NCBI GenBank assembly: GCA_937958315.1
Contig: CALFGH010000112.1
Span: forward strand, 1-9,525
Direction of reading: 5' to 3'
DNA: 9,525 nucleotides
Source of the DNA: an uncultured Collinsella sp.
Lineage (GTDB): Bacteria > Actinomycetota > Coriobacteriia > Coriobacteriales > Coriobacteriaceae
Both the position numbers and the translations under genes were made by a program. The notes under the pieces are model-generated. The model saw nothing but the letters and a program-made list of their open reading frames with translations, searched no databases and had not been told where the DNA came from. Below, one piece after another: positions 1-6,372 of this stretch; the first letter of the stretch is position 1, and each line of letters starts with the position of its first letter.

Positions 1-620
1 TGGGTCACGATCACCATCGTCATATTCTGCGCGGCAAGGTCTTTAATGACACGCAATACCTCGGCCGTCAGCTCGGGATCGAGCGCCGAAGTCGGCTCGT
101 CAAAGAACAAGATTTCCGGGTCGAGCGCCAGGGCGCGGGCAATACTCACGCGCTGTTGTTGACCGCCCGAAAGCTCACACGGAACCTTGTTCTCGTTGCC
201 CGCAAGCCCCATCTGCGCGATCAACTCGCGTGCGCGTGCCTCCGCCTGCTCGCGCGGGCGCTTGAGCACGCGAATCGGAGCGTCGGTAATATTTTTCATC
301 ACGGTATAGTGCGGAAACAGATTGTAGTTCTGAAACACCAGGCCAAATCGCGAGCGCGCCCGCTTGGGCACGTCGCCTTTCGCATATACCGCACCCGACC
401 CCGTGTCCGTCGCAACGGCAAGGTCGCCAAACGAAAGCGAGCCGCCGTCGAGCGTCTCGAGCAGCGTGGCGCAGCGCAACAGCGTTGACTTACCGCCGCC
501 CGAAGGCCCGATAATCGCCACGACCTCGCCACGCTTGACCTCGAGCGAAATATCTTTGAGCACCTCATTGCCGCCAAACGCCTTGCGGGCGTTCGATATA
601 TTCATTACTGAATTAGTCAT
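1..620 (-). CDS. Polar amino-acid ABC transporter ATP-binding protein (3' end outside window)
   Basis: ATPase subunit that powers amino-acid import at the cytoplasmic face of the membrane. Reading leftwards from the ATG at 618-620 gives 206 residues, open to the window edge. The nucleotide-binding motifs appear in order: Walker A GPSGGGKST (residues 38-46), Q-loop Gln97 in VFQNYNLFPH, ABC signature LSGGQQQR (150-157), Walker B ILFFDE (170-175) and D-loop SALD (178-181). The sequence stops at MVIVT, just before the switch histidine. Proteins of this HisP/GlnQ-type family are usually about 245 residues, so roughly 40 are missing. The start overlaps the permease stop in ATGACTAA (8 nt), which suggests translational coupling and explains the lack of a good Shine-Dalgarno. 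Met6 (ATG at 603-605) is an alternative start. The substrate cannot be read from the ATPase; polar amino acid follows from the two neighbouring subunits. Confidence 0.95.
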   Translation of the reverse strand, partial: MTNSVMNISNARKAFGGNEVLKDISLEVKRGEVVAIIGPSGGGKSTLLRCATLLETLDGGSLSFGDLAVATDTGSGAVYAKGDVPKRARSRFGLVFQNYNLFPHYTVMKNITDAPIRVLKRPREQAEARARELIAQMGLAGNENKVPCELSGGQQQRVSIARALALDPEILFFDEPTSALDPELTAEVLRVIKDLAAQNMTMVIVT

Positions 621-1251
621 GGTAGTAATCCAATTTTTTCTCCGCGGCGCCCAACAGCATCTCGACCACAAAGTTAAAGACCCAGTAGATCAGCGCCGCG
701 ATCGCAAACGGCACCATGCTCACTTGCGAGGCAACCAGCGCCTTGGCCGTCGAGAACATCTCCCCCACGCCGATGGCAAACGCCAGCGACGTGTCTTTGA
801 CCAGCGTGATGATCTCGTTGCCCATCGCCGGCAGAATGCGCTTGGCGACCTGCGGCATCACGATGTACGAAAACGTCTGCAGGCGCGAATAGCCCAACAC
901 CTCGGCGGCCTCATATTGACCACGCGGAATCGACTGTAGGCCCGAGCGATAGATCTCGGCAAAGTAGCCGGCGTAGTTGATGATGAACGCCACAACACAC
1001 GCCGTCCACTTGGAATCGGGCGTAAGCGAAATACCAAACACGTAGTACGGGGCAAAGTAGATGGCAAACATCTGCAGCATGAGCGGCGTGCCGCGCATCA
1101 CCGAAATGTAGATGCGCGCAATCCAACGCAGCGGCGCGATTTTACTCATGCGCATAAACGCCACGGGGATTCCCAGGGGGATCGACCCGAGCAGCGTCAG
1201 CACAAACAGCTGCAAACTGACCAAGAACCCCTGGCCAAGCATCTGCATCAT
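613..1251 (-). CDS. Polar amino-acid ABC transporter permease (HisM/GlnP type)
   Basis: Membrane subunit forming the translocation path of the importer; 212 residues from the chosen ATG, typical for the family (about 215-220). Visible features are hydrophobic segments near residues 7-31, 54-76, 83-103 and 180-203, the family motif RGTPLMLQ (53-60), and the cytoplasmic EAA loop around residues 114-134 (EAAEVLG, then the MPQ that docks to the ATPase). The start is uncertain. The ATG at 1249-1251 has only a weak AGG upstream. An in-frame TTG at 1264-1266 has a better purine-rich GAAAGAGAG about 8 nt upstream and would add five residues. The frame is open further up to 1305, but that part reads poorly as protein. 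The gene lies downstream of the binding-protein gene and a large hairpin, and its stop overlaps the ATPase start. Confidence 0.93.
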   Translation of the reverse strand: MMQMLGQGFLVSLQLFVLTLLGSIPLGIPVAFMRMSKIAPLRWIARIYISVMRGTPLMLQMFAIYFAPYYVFGISLTPDSKWTACVVAFIINYAGYFAEIYRSGLQSIPRGQYEAAEVLGYSRLQTFSYIVMPQVAKRILPAMGNEIITLVKDTSLAFAIGVGEMFSTAKALVASQVSMVPFAIAALIYWVFNFVVEMLLGAAEKKLDYYHD

Positions 1252-1311
1252 GACCTGAATAGACAACCCAAGCTCTCTTTCACAGTAACAGAACAGCAAA
1301 CCCAATGCTAA

Positions 1312-1418
1312 AGCGGGTTTTCCAGGTGCCCGAGTTTGCCGTGAAAGAGGAGCGCCGCGTACTAAATGTACGCAAGCGACGGTTTGAACGGCAAAATCGG
1401 GTGCCTGGGAAAGCCGCT
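1312..1418. repeat. 107-nt imperfect palindrome between binding-protein and permease genes
   Basis: Positions 1312-1362 pair with 1368-1418 around a centre at 1365 with no insertions or deletions: I count 37 Watson-Crick pairs out of 51. The best blocks are AGCGG/CCGCT at the ends, CCAGG/CCTGG, CCCGA/TCGGG, TTTGCCGT/ACGGCAAA and the apical GCGTAC/GTACGC around a TAAAT loop. One edge reaches the last codon (the stop) of the binding-protein gene. In the importer mRNA (minus strand) it forms a large intercistronic hairpin without a T-run, so it looks like a processing or stability element and not a simple terminator. Differential expression of binding protein over permease is the known role of such hairpins in other importer operons (for example malE-malF); applying it here is inference. 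Confidence 0.85.
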
Positions 1419-2277
1419 ATTTGAGCACCCAGTTATCGAAGGAAAGACCATAGCTTGAATACTTGTCACACAGGTCCTTAACCGTGCCATCCTCGTAGAG
1501 CGCCTTGAGCGACTCAGTCACGGCGTCGGCCGACTTGGTGTCGCCCTTCTTAAAGCCAACGGCATAGTGCTCGCTGGACAGCGGCTTGTCGAGCTGCGTA
1601 TAGGCATCGGGCTTGGCGGCAAGCTGATACTGAGCGATCGAGAGGTCACAGGCGACGGCATCGACCGCACCACTCTCGAGCTGCATAAACGCCGTGTTGT
1701 ACTCACCGATGGTATCGAGCGTGGCAAACGTCGCGGCCAAATCCTTCTGGTCGCCCTCGAGCACATCCTGTGCAGCGGAATCAGTCTGGGTAATCACGGT
1801 CTTGCCGGCAAGATCGTCCCAGCTCTTGATGCCCGCATCCTTCTTTACCACCAGCACCTGCTCGTTGAGCATGTACGGCTCGGAGAACGTGTAGTCGTCC
1901 TCACGACCCTCCATGGTAAAGCCGTTCCAGATGCAGTTGATGGCGCCCGAGTTGAGCAGTGTATCCTTGGCGTCCCAGTCGATGGCCTCGTATTTGACCT
2001 CCCAGCCCTGCTTGTCGGCAACGGCCTTGGCCAGATCGAGATCAAAGCCGGTGTACTCGCCATCGTCGCCCACAAAGCCGTACGGAGGATAGGACTTATC
2101 AAAGCCCACCACGAGCTTCTTGGACTCCGCAGCGCCCTTCACATCCTTGGCCGCGGTAGATCCGGCAGCAGAGCCCTTATCGGCACCACCGCCGCAGCCG
2201 ACAAGACCAAGGCCAAGCACCGTGGCAAACGAGCCGGCTAGACCAACAAACTGACGACGAGACATATTGCTATCCAT
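1417..2277 (-). CDS. Amino-acid ABC transporter substrate-binding lipoprotein
   Basis: Extracytoplasmic receptor that captures a polar amino acid and delivers it to the permease. It has 286 residues. The N-terminus has a twin-arginine motif SRRQF (6-10), a hydrophobic stretch, and the lipobox LVGC with the lipidated Cys at 28; a Gly/Ser/Ala-rich linker runs to about residue 50. The rest is an SBP_bac_3 fold: VGFDKSYPPYGF (57-68), FDLDLAKAVADKQGW (78-92), NGFTMEGRE (118-126, with Arg125 at the place that normally binds the ligand carboxylate), and ACDLSIA (209-215, with Asp210 at the usual ligand amino-group site). The start is the ATG at 2275-2277 because AGGGGG lies 6 nt before it; an in-frame GTG at 2296-2298 would place that Shine-Dalgarno inside the gene. 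It is the first gene of the importer operon. The exact ligand is not evident. Confidence 0.95.
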   Translation of the reverse strand: MDSNMSRRQFVGLAGSFATVLGLGLVGCGGGADKGSAAGSTAAKDVKGAAESKKLVVGFDKSYPPYGFVGDDGEYTGFDLDLAKAVADKQGWEVKYEAIDWDAKDTLLNSGAINCIWNGFTMEGREDDYTFSEPYMLNEQVLVVKKDAGIKSWDDLAGKTVITQTDSAAQDVLEGDQKDLAATFATLDTIGEYNTAFMQLESGAVDAVACDLSIAQYQLAAKPDAYTQLDKPLSSEHYAVGFKKGDTKSADAVTESLKALYEDGTVKDLCDKYSSYGLSFDNWVLK

Positions 2278-2295
2278 GGTATTCCCCCTTGGTGG

Positions 2296-2315
2296 CACTT
2301 TAGTTAAGTAAAGTG
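2296..2315. promoter_or_regulatory. Operator-like palindrome in the importer leader
   Basis: The 20-bp sequence CACTTTAGTTAAGTAAAGTG is a palindrome with 9 of 10 pairs matched. It sits between the predicted transcription start and the ribosome site of the binding-protein gene. A further half-site, CACTTTAG at 2340-2347, lies inside the spacer of the predicted promoter. Two binding positions flanking the -10 box would suit a repressor that senses the transported amino acid. No regulator gene is present in the window, and the site does not match an operator I can name. Confidence 0.45.
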
Positions 2316-2333
2316 AGTCGTGTAACGTTCAGA

Positions 2334-2362
2334 ATCATACACTTTAGCGTGATAGAGCACAA
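2334..2362 (-). promoter_or_regulatory. Predicted sigma-A-type promoter for the importer operon
   Basis: On the minus strand there is a -35 TTGTGC (2357-2362), a 17-bp spacer, and a -10 TATGAT (2334-2339, five of six consensus bases). Transcription would begin near 2327, giving a leader of about 50 nt that contains the palindrome at 2296-2315. The -35 matches consensus at only three positions. Confidence 0.5.
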
Positions 2363-2369
2363 GGCGAGT

Positions 2370-2508
2370 TTGCCCGCCGCGTGAGGGGTGTGGGGGTTAA
2401 GTTTCCTGCTCTACAGTCCTGCTCACGACGGAGGCCACATTAAGTGGCCTCCTGTTCGTGCGGAACTCGCGATAAACTTAACCCCCACACCCCTCACGCG
2501 GCGGGCAA
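2370..2508. repeat. 139-bp palindromic element with perfect 35-bp inverted arms
   Basis: Positions 2370-2404 are the exact reverse complement of 2474-2508 (35 of 35). The arms run from TTGCCCGCCGCG at the outside to GGGGGTTAAGTTT at the inside. The 69-bp centre contains a second hairpin, GGAGGCCAC (2430-2438), a 5-nt loop ATTAA, and GTGGCCTCC (2444-2452), with outer CACGA/TCGTG pairs at 2424-2428 and 2456-2460. A CCTGCT direct repeat sits at 2405-2410 and 2418-2423. No clear target duplication flanks the element and no protein is encoded. It lies between the two divergent promoters, so it may be a miniature inverted-repeat mobile element or a structural insulator. Confidence 0.9.
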
Positions 2509-2572
2509 CCGTCGTTGGGCTTATCACTGACACGATTAAACCGCTTGCATATCGTCTGCTGACTTGGCACGG

Positions 2573-2578
2573 TACAAT
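2573..2578 (+). promoter_or_regulatory. Predicted -10 box for the rRNA methyltransferase gene
   Basis: TACAAT, matching five of six -10 consensus bases, about 38 bp upstream of the start codon. No convincing -35 lies at 16-19 bp; TTGCAT at 2545-2550 is 22 bp away. The same hexamer appears in front of the PHP and aminotransferase genes. Confidence 0.4.
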
Positions 2579-2589
2579 ACTTGCAGCTT

Positions 2590-2603
2590 TAATTCATGAA
2601 TTA
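2590..2603. promoter_or_regulatory. 14-bp perfect palindrome before the methyltransferase ribosome site
   Basis: TAATTCATGAATTA is a perfect 14-bp palindrome just after the expected transcription start and 2 bp before the GGAG ribosome site (2606-2609). The position would suit an operator, but it is short and AT-rich, so chance is possible. Confidence 0.3.
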
Positions 2604-2615
2604 GTGGAGTTATTG

Positions 2616-4064
2616 ATGGCAGAATCTCGTGCGGAGCGTAGGGCTCGTCGTGCTTTGGTGGAGGCGGTTGAGGGGTCGAAGGAGGAGAAATCTTCTACGA
2701 AATCCAAGTCTTCTAAAGCTGCAAAAAGCAAATCGACCAAGAGCAGGGCTAAGACCAAGCGTTCTGACTCTCGTCGAGGCGGAGACAAAGCGTCTCAGAC
2801 TCGCTCCAAGCGTCCGCATAAAGATCCGGTTTCGTCTGCACGTAAGGCTGTGGACCCCAAGTCTCCCTGTTCCATCATGAAAGCTTGCGGTGGGTGCACG
2901 GCGCTCAATCGTCCTTATAAGAAGCAACTCGCCGCCAAGCAGGCTGCTATGGAGGAGCTTTTTGCTTCGCTTTGTGAGCGTGAGGGCATTGCTGTAGATC
3001 CTATTCGTGGCATGGGTGTCACCCTGGGCGACCCGGGCAAATATCCTGCGCCGCGTGGCTTTCGTCATAAGGCTGCCACTCCCTTTGCTCCCGGTAAGGA
3101 GGGCGCCGTCCGTTGCGGTTTCTTTGAGCGCGGCACGCACAAGATCGTTGCCGTACCCGAATGCCCCGTCGAGGCACCGGGCGCCCGTCAGATTCTCAAC
3201 GGCATCGCTCGCGAGGCTGAACGTCTGCACATTCCCGCCTTTAACGAAGACAAGCATCTGGGGCTGCTTCGCTATGCCGTCGTTCGCTGCGGCTGGCGCA
3301 CCGACCAGATTATGGTCACCCTCGTGACCGCTCAGCGCGACTTGCCGCATGCGCAGGAGTTCTTTGAGGCCGTCGCCGCACTCGATCCGCATATTGTCAC
3401 CGTCGCTCAAAACATCAACGGACGCCCCGGCAATGCCATCTTGGGCGAGGAGACTCGTATCGTCTATGGCGCCGAGTGCATGCGCGACCAGCTGCTCGGT
3501 TGCGAATTCGATATCTCCCCCACCGCGTTCTATCAGACCAATCCGCAGCAGACCGAACTGCTCTATCAGCTCGCGATTGACGGCATGAATCTGCACCAGG
3601 GCGATGTGCTTATGGATGCCTACTGCGGCAGCGGCACCATCGGTCTTTGCGCAGCTAAAGAAGCCCAGAACAAGGGCATTGGCATCATGCTGCTCGGCGT
3701 GGAGCGCAACCCGGCGGGCATTGCCGACGCGCGCCGCAATGCCGAGCTCAACGGTCTTACCCGCAACGCCTGGTTTATGGCCGACGATGCCACCGACTAC
3801 ATCCTAGATGCCGCCGACAACAACGAGCGGGTCGATGTCCTTTCCATCGATCCGCCGCGCGCCGGCTCCACGCCCGAGTTCCTCGAAGCTGCCTGCGCAC
3901 TTAAGCCGCGCCGCATCACCTATATCAGCTGCAGCCCCGTGACCCAAGAGCGCGACCTGCATCAGCTCCTCGACGGAGGCTACCGACTGCTCAAGATCAC
4001 GCCCGTCGACATGTTCCCTCACACCGACCACACCGAAACCGTAGCGGTCCTCGAACGCCGCTAA
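2616..4064 (+). CDS. rlmD: 23S rRNA (uracil-C5)-methyltransferase, RlmD/TrmA family
   Basis: SAM-dependent enzyme that makes 5-methyluridine in RNA; the family member with this iron-sulfur pattern in E. coli modifies U1939 of 23S rRNA. It has 482 residues. Residues 1 to about 80 form a Lys/Ser/Arg-rich low-complexity tail. Then comes a [4Fe-4S] cluster set C85-x5-C91-x2-C94 with C183 as likely fourth ligand, matching the RlmD spacing. The methyltransferase domain has the SAM loop MDAYCGSGT (Asp334, Gly338-Gly340), VERNPAGI, DPPRAG (from Asp412), the catalytic nucleophile Cys439 in YISCSPVT, and the base Glu474 in HTET. I see no clear N-terminal TRAM domain. The start is the ATG at 2616 because GGAG lies 6 nt before it; the frame is open back to 2388 but only through the palindrome. 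The target uridine could instead be that of RlmC or RlmCD. Confidence 0.92.
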   Translation: MAESRAERRARRALVEAVEGSKEEKSSTKSKSSKAAKSKSTKSRAKTKRSDSRRGGDKASQTRSKRPHKDPVSSARKAVDPKSPCSIMKACGGCTALNRPYKKQLAAKQAAMEELFASLCEREGIAVDPIRGMGVTLGDPGKYPAPRGFRHKAATPFAPGKEGAVRCGFFERGTHKIVAVPECPVEAPGARQILNGIAREAERLHIPAFNEDKHLGLLRYAVVRCGWRTDQIMVTLVTAQRDLPHAQEFFEAVAALDPHIVTVAQNINGRPGNAILGEETRIVYGAECMRDQLLGCEFDISPTAFYQTNPQQTELLYQLAIDGMNLHQGDVLMDAYCGSGTIGLCAAKEAQNKGIGIMLLGVERNPAGIADARRNAELNGLTRNAWFMADDATDYILDAADNNERVDVLSIDPPRAGSTPEFLEAACALKPRRITYISCSPVTQERDLHQLLDGGYRLLKITPVDMFPHTDHTETVAVLERR

Positions 4065-4084
4065 CCAACCTCAGTAGATTTTTG

Positions 4085-4120
4085 GGACAAGAAAGGGGAC
4101 GACCCGTCTGGGCCGCCCCC
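4085..4120 (-). terminator. Rho-independent terminator of the PHP gene
   Basis: In the leftward transcript an 11-bp stem (4110-4120 with 4095-4105, loop 4106-4109) is complete if two G-U pairs are allowed. It is followed by TTTCTTG. On the plus strand the same positions are A-C mismatches, so the structure favours the leftward gene, whose stop is about 22 nt before it. It may also weakly stop transcripts from the convergent methyltransferase gene. Confidence 0.75.
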
Positions 4121-4142
4121 TTCGCTTGGTTTATAAATTCCG

Positions 4143-4964
4143 TTACATCCCCTTGCGCAGGTCGCACACGCCGGCTGCCGCCATCTCACGCAGCAGTGTC
4201 TCGCGGTCGCGCGTCACGATCAGGTCCAGCGGGAAGTGAATCTCGTCGAGCATCTTGCGCGCCTGGTCGAGTTTGCCAATGGCCATGCCAATATGTGCAT
4301 CAGTCGAGACGCCAATCCCCACGCCCAGCTCGGCGCAGCGCTCGGCGATCTTGCGGCATACAGCCCAATGCTCAGTGTCGACGCCATGTTCAAGACTATG
4401 GTTGTTGATCTCGATAATCTTGTGCTTGGCCTTGGCCGCCAGCAGCACCTCATCGATATCAAAGGGAACACCGGCGCGGCCCGTGTGGCCCAACATGAAC
4501 ACCTTGGGGTGCTCCAGGGCGTTGATATACATCTCGGTCGTCTGGGCCAGCGTCGCGCCCTCAGCAATCTGCGAATTATGCACGCTTGCAACCAAATAAT
4601 CCAAATTGCGCGTAACCAAATCGAACAGCGAATGCTGGCGGCTGTACGAATCGCCGGCGATATCGAGCGTGACAGGAGTGTCCTCGCCAAACAGACTTCC
4701 GTCCAGTGAAACGATATCGGCCTCGGCACCGCGCAGCACCAGCACGCCGCTCCAAATGCGCGGCCAGATATTCTGGTTGATAAAGAACTGGTAACTGCGC
4801 AGGTCATTAGGGCAAGCCGTAACCATAGAGCTCAGATGGTCGGCAGATCCGAGCACCTGCAGGCCACGCTCTGCCGCCCAGTACACATTCTCCTCAATGG
4901 TCGAATATGCATGCGCAGAGAACATCGTGTGGGTATGAATATCACAAGAAAGCAGGTAGGGCAT
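4143..4964 (-). CDS. PHP-domain metal-dependent phosphoesterase (YcdX-like)
   Basis: Soluble metal-dependent hydrolase of the PHP family, 273 residues, probably a phosphatase; the substrate is unknown. All the usual metal-binding positions are present: HTH at His10 and His12, ADH at Asp42-His43, Glu81 in RGAEAD, His129 in ASVHNS, His160 in GHTGR, and Asp222/His224 in STDAH. This full set suggests an active trinuclear enzyme. There is no signal peptide or polymerase domain, so it is a stand-alone PHP protein and not DNA polymerase accessory sequence or HisK by any clear signature; HisK-type histidinol phosphatase remains possible since the folds overlap, but no his genes are nearby. The ATG at 4962-4964 has AAGGAG about 6 nt upstream. 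It has its own predicted promoter and a strong terminator, so it appears to be transcribed alone. Confidence 0.88.
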   Translation of the reverse strand: MPYLLSCDIHTHTMFSAHAYSTIEENVYWAAERGLQVLGSADHLSSMVTACPNDLRSYQFFINQNIWPRIWSGVLVLRGAEADIVSLDGSLFGEDTPVTLDIAGDSYSRQHSLFDLVTRNLDYLVASVHNSQIAEGATLAQTTEMYINALEHPKVFMLGHTGRAGVPFDIDEVLLAAKAKHKIIEINNHSLEHGVDTEHWAVCRKIAERCAELGVGIGVSTDAHIGMAIGKLDQARKMLDEIHFPLDLIVTRDRETLLREMAAAGVCDLRKGM

Positions 4965-5000
4965 CGGGTCTCCTTATCCGGTATGGCCGCGCGTATATTC

Positions 5001-5030
5001 ATTGTACGCATAGCCTTCGATAGTCGTAAA
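5001..5030 (-). promoter_or_regulatory. Predicted promoter of the PHP gene
   Basis: On the minus strand there is a -35 TTTACG (5025-5030, four of six), an 18-bp spacer, and a -10 TACAAT (5001-5006, five of six), about 37 bp before the start codon. The -10 is preceded by GCG, as in the aminotransferase promoter. Confidence 0.5.
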
Positions 5031-5063
5031 ACCACTCCATCCCAACGACACAACGTCCATGAC

Positions 5064-5094
5064 AACGGGGTCCGGCTTAACACCAAACCCCGTT
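5064..5094 (-). repeat. Hairpin downstream of the aminotransferase gene
   Basis: AACGGGGT (5064-5071) and ACCCCGTT (5087-5094) form an 8-bp stem with a 15-nt loop that can add a GG/CC pair. It begins about 34 nt after the aminotransferase stop in the leftward direction. No T-run follows, so if it ends the transcript it does so poorly or with Rho. It is the only terminator candidate seen for that gene. Confidence 0.4.
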
Positions 5095-5128
5095 TCACGT
5101 AAAACAATGTAGGCAGAGCGCTTTACTT

Positions 5129-6313
5129 TTAACGATACTCGTCCGCCAACTGTTTCCAAGCGGGTAGCGAATTGATGATCGTTTCGTAACTCACGCAATA
5201 GCCCAGGCGGAACCAGCCCGGCATACCAAAGCTGTCCGAGGGAACCGCAAGCAACTCATACTTCTTTGCACGCTCGCAAAACGCATTCGCATCGGGCTCG
5301 AGTGCCTTCACCCACAGGTAGAAAGCACCGTCCGGCTCAACATAGGTATAGCCGTAGTCCGCCAAGGCTTCGGTGAGCGCCGTGCGGTTGCGAGCATAGG
5401 CCTCGATATCGCTCGGCTCATCGATGCAATCGATAATCACGCGCTGGAAGAGCGCCGGTGCACATACAAAACCCAGCGTACGGGCAGCACCCGCAACAGC
5501 CGGCATCAGACGCGCAGCCTGCGGATTGGTGTTGGGAACCAAGATCCAGCCAACGCGCTCACCCGGCAGCGACAGCGACTTAGAATACGAGTAGCACACC
5601 ACAGTGTTCTCGTAGATCGAGGGCACCCAAGGCACCCCGGCACCGTACACGATCTCGCGGTACGGCTCATCCGAGATGAGCATAATCGGATTCTGGGGAT
5701 CGCGTTTGGCGTTGACCTCGCGCAAAACACTGGCCAGTCGCATCAGCGTGTCGCGCGTATAAACGGCACCAGTCGGGTTGTTGGGCGAATCGATAATGAC
5801 GGCCGCCGTCTTATCGCTGATCGCCTTGAGCACGTTGTCCACGCTCAGCTGGAACGTGTCTTCATCGGCAGGCGCCTCGACACACGTACAGCCGGCCTTC
5901 TCAATCCACACGCGATACTCCGGAAAGTACGGGGCGATAACAATGACCTCGTCACCCGGGTTCGTAACGGCATTGAGCGTGCAGGTGAGCGAAGCCGCCG
6001 CGCCCACGGTCATAAAGACATCCTTGCCCTCATAGCTCGTACCGAAGCGACGGTTGAGCGACTCAGCCACGGCGGTACGGCACTGCGGCAGGCCCGGTGC
6101 GGGGGTGTAGCCGTGCAGCTGGTCACTCGGCAGCTCCAAGGCCTTCTTAATGGACTCCGCCACGGCAGCGGGCGCCGGAACACTCGGGTTGCCCAGCGAA
6201 AAATCGAATACGTTCTCCGCACCGATCTGTGCCTTGCGCTCAAGACCATAGCTAAAGATCTCGCGGATGATGGAGCTTTCCGCACCGCGAGCATACATAG
6301 TTTCGTTGATCAT
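5129..6313 (-). CDS. Class I/II PLP-dependent aminotransferase
   Basis: Cytoplasmic fold-type I enzyme that moves an amino group between an amino acid and a 2-oxo acid using pyridoxal phosphate; 394 residues, normal for the aspartate aminotransferase superfamily. Visible sites are FSLGNPSVPAP (38-48), the SPNNPTG motif with Asn179, Asp215 in SDEPYRE (pyridine nitrogen contact), the Schiff-base Lys245 in YSYSKSLSLPGERVGW, and Arg369 in WFRLGY for the substrate carboxylate. The intact set predicts an active enzyme; the substrate (aspartate, alanine, aromatic or other) cannot be told. The start is the ATG at 6311-6313 because GAAAGGGG lies about 5 nt upstream. The frame is open to 6439, but the extra 42 residues run through the promoter and the palindromic repeat. 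No biosynthetic partner gene is adjacent. Confidence 0.93.
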   Translation of the reverse strand: MINETMYARGAESSIIREIFSYGLERKAQIGAENVFDFSLGNPSVPAPAAVAESIKKALELPSDQLHGYTPAPGLPQCRTAVAESLNRRFGTSYEGKDVFMTVGAAASLTCTLNAVTNPGDEVIVIAPYFPEYRVWIEKAGCTCVEAPADEDTFQLSVDNVLKAISDKTAAVIIDSPNNPTGAVYTRDTLMRLASVLREVNAKRDPQNPIMLISDEPYREIVYGAGVPWVPSIYENTVVCYSYSKSLSLPGERVGWILVPNTNPQAARLMPAVAGAARTLGFVCAPALFQRVIIDCIDEPSDIEAYARNRTALTEALADYGYTYVEPDGAFYLWVKALEPDANAFCERAKKYELLAVPSDSFGMPGWFRLGYCVSYETIINSLPAWKQLADEYR

Positions 6314-6337
6314 CTGTTCCCCTTTCGCATAGGCGCT

Positions 6338-6343
6338 ATTGTA
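6338..6343 (-). promoter_or_regulatory. Predicted -10 box of the aminotransferase gene
   Basis: TACAAT on the minus strand, preceded by GCG, 24 bp before the start codon. The -35 region is poor. If it is used, the leader is only about 17 nt and consists mostly of the ribosome site. Confidence 0.4.
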
Positions 6344-6372
6344 CGCTTTAGTCGAGCAAAGTGCCGCAGCAA

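Larger units (their letters stand above)
2278..2615. other. Divergent intergenic region (338 bp)
   Basis: There is no protein-coding gene here. Short open frames through it, including an in-frame upstream extension of the methyltransferase gene back to 2388, run through the palindrome and lack ribosome sites. The region holds the leftward importer promoter and operator-like palindrome (2296-2362), the 35-bp-armed inverted repeat (2370-2508), the rightward -10 box (2573-2578) and a 14-bp palindrome (2590-2603) just before the methyltransferase ribosome site. Confidence 0.8.

Noticed and set aside
1312..1418. The long palindrome as a terminator ending the importer operon after the binding protein
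   Set aside because: No T-run follows in the leftward direction and the permease and ATPase genes continue directly behind it, so read-through is needed.
2430..2452. The inner GGAGGCCAC/GTGGCCTCC hairpin as a standalone terminator
   Set aside because: No T-run follows in either direction and no gene ends just before it; it is part of the larger palindromic element.
2370..2508. CRISPR or phage attachment site
   Set aside because: There is a single inverted pair without spacers or direct repeats, and no integrase or Cas genes nearby.
2388..2615. In-frame N-terminal extension of the methyltransferase gene
   Set aside because: It runs through the palindrome and the -10 box and has no ribosome site, while the ATG at 2616 has GGAG at good spacing.
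2610..3596. 328-codon open frame on the minus strand opposite the methyltransferase gene
   Set aside because: The plus-strand frame carries all catalytic and cluster motifs; the opposite frame has no recognisable domain and is an expected shadow in GC-rich coding DNA.
4974..5198. 74-codon minus-strand frame across the aminotransferase end and the following gap
   Set aside because: It overlaps the real aminotransferase in another frame, no ribosome site precedes its starts, and the PHP promoter lies within it.
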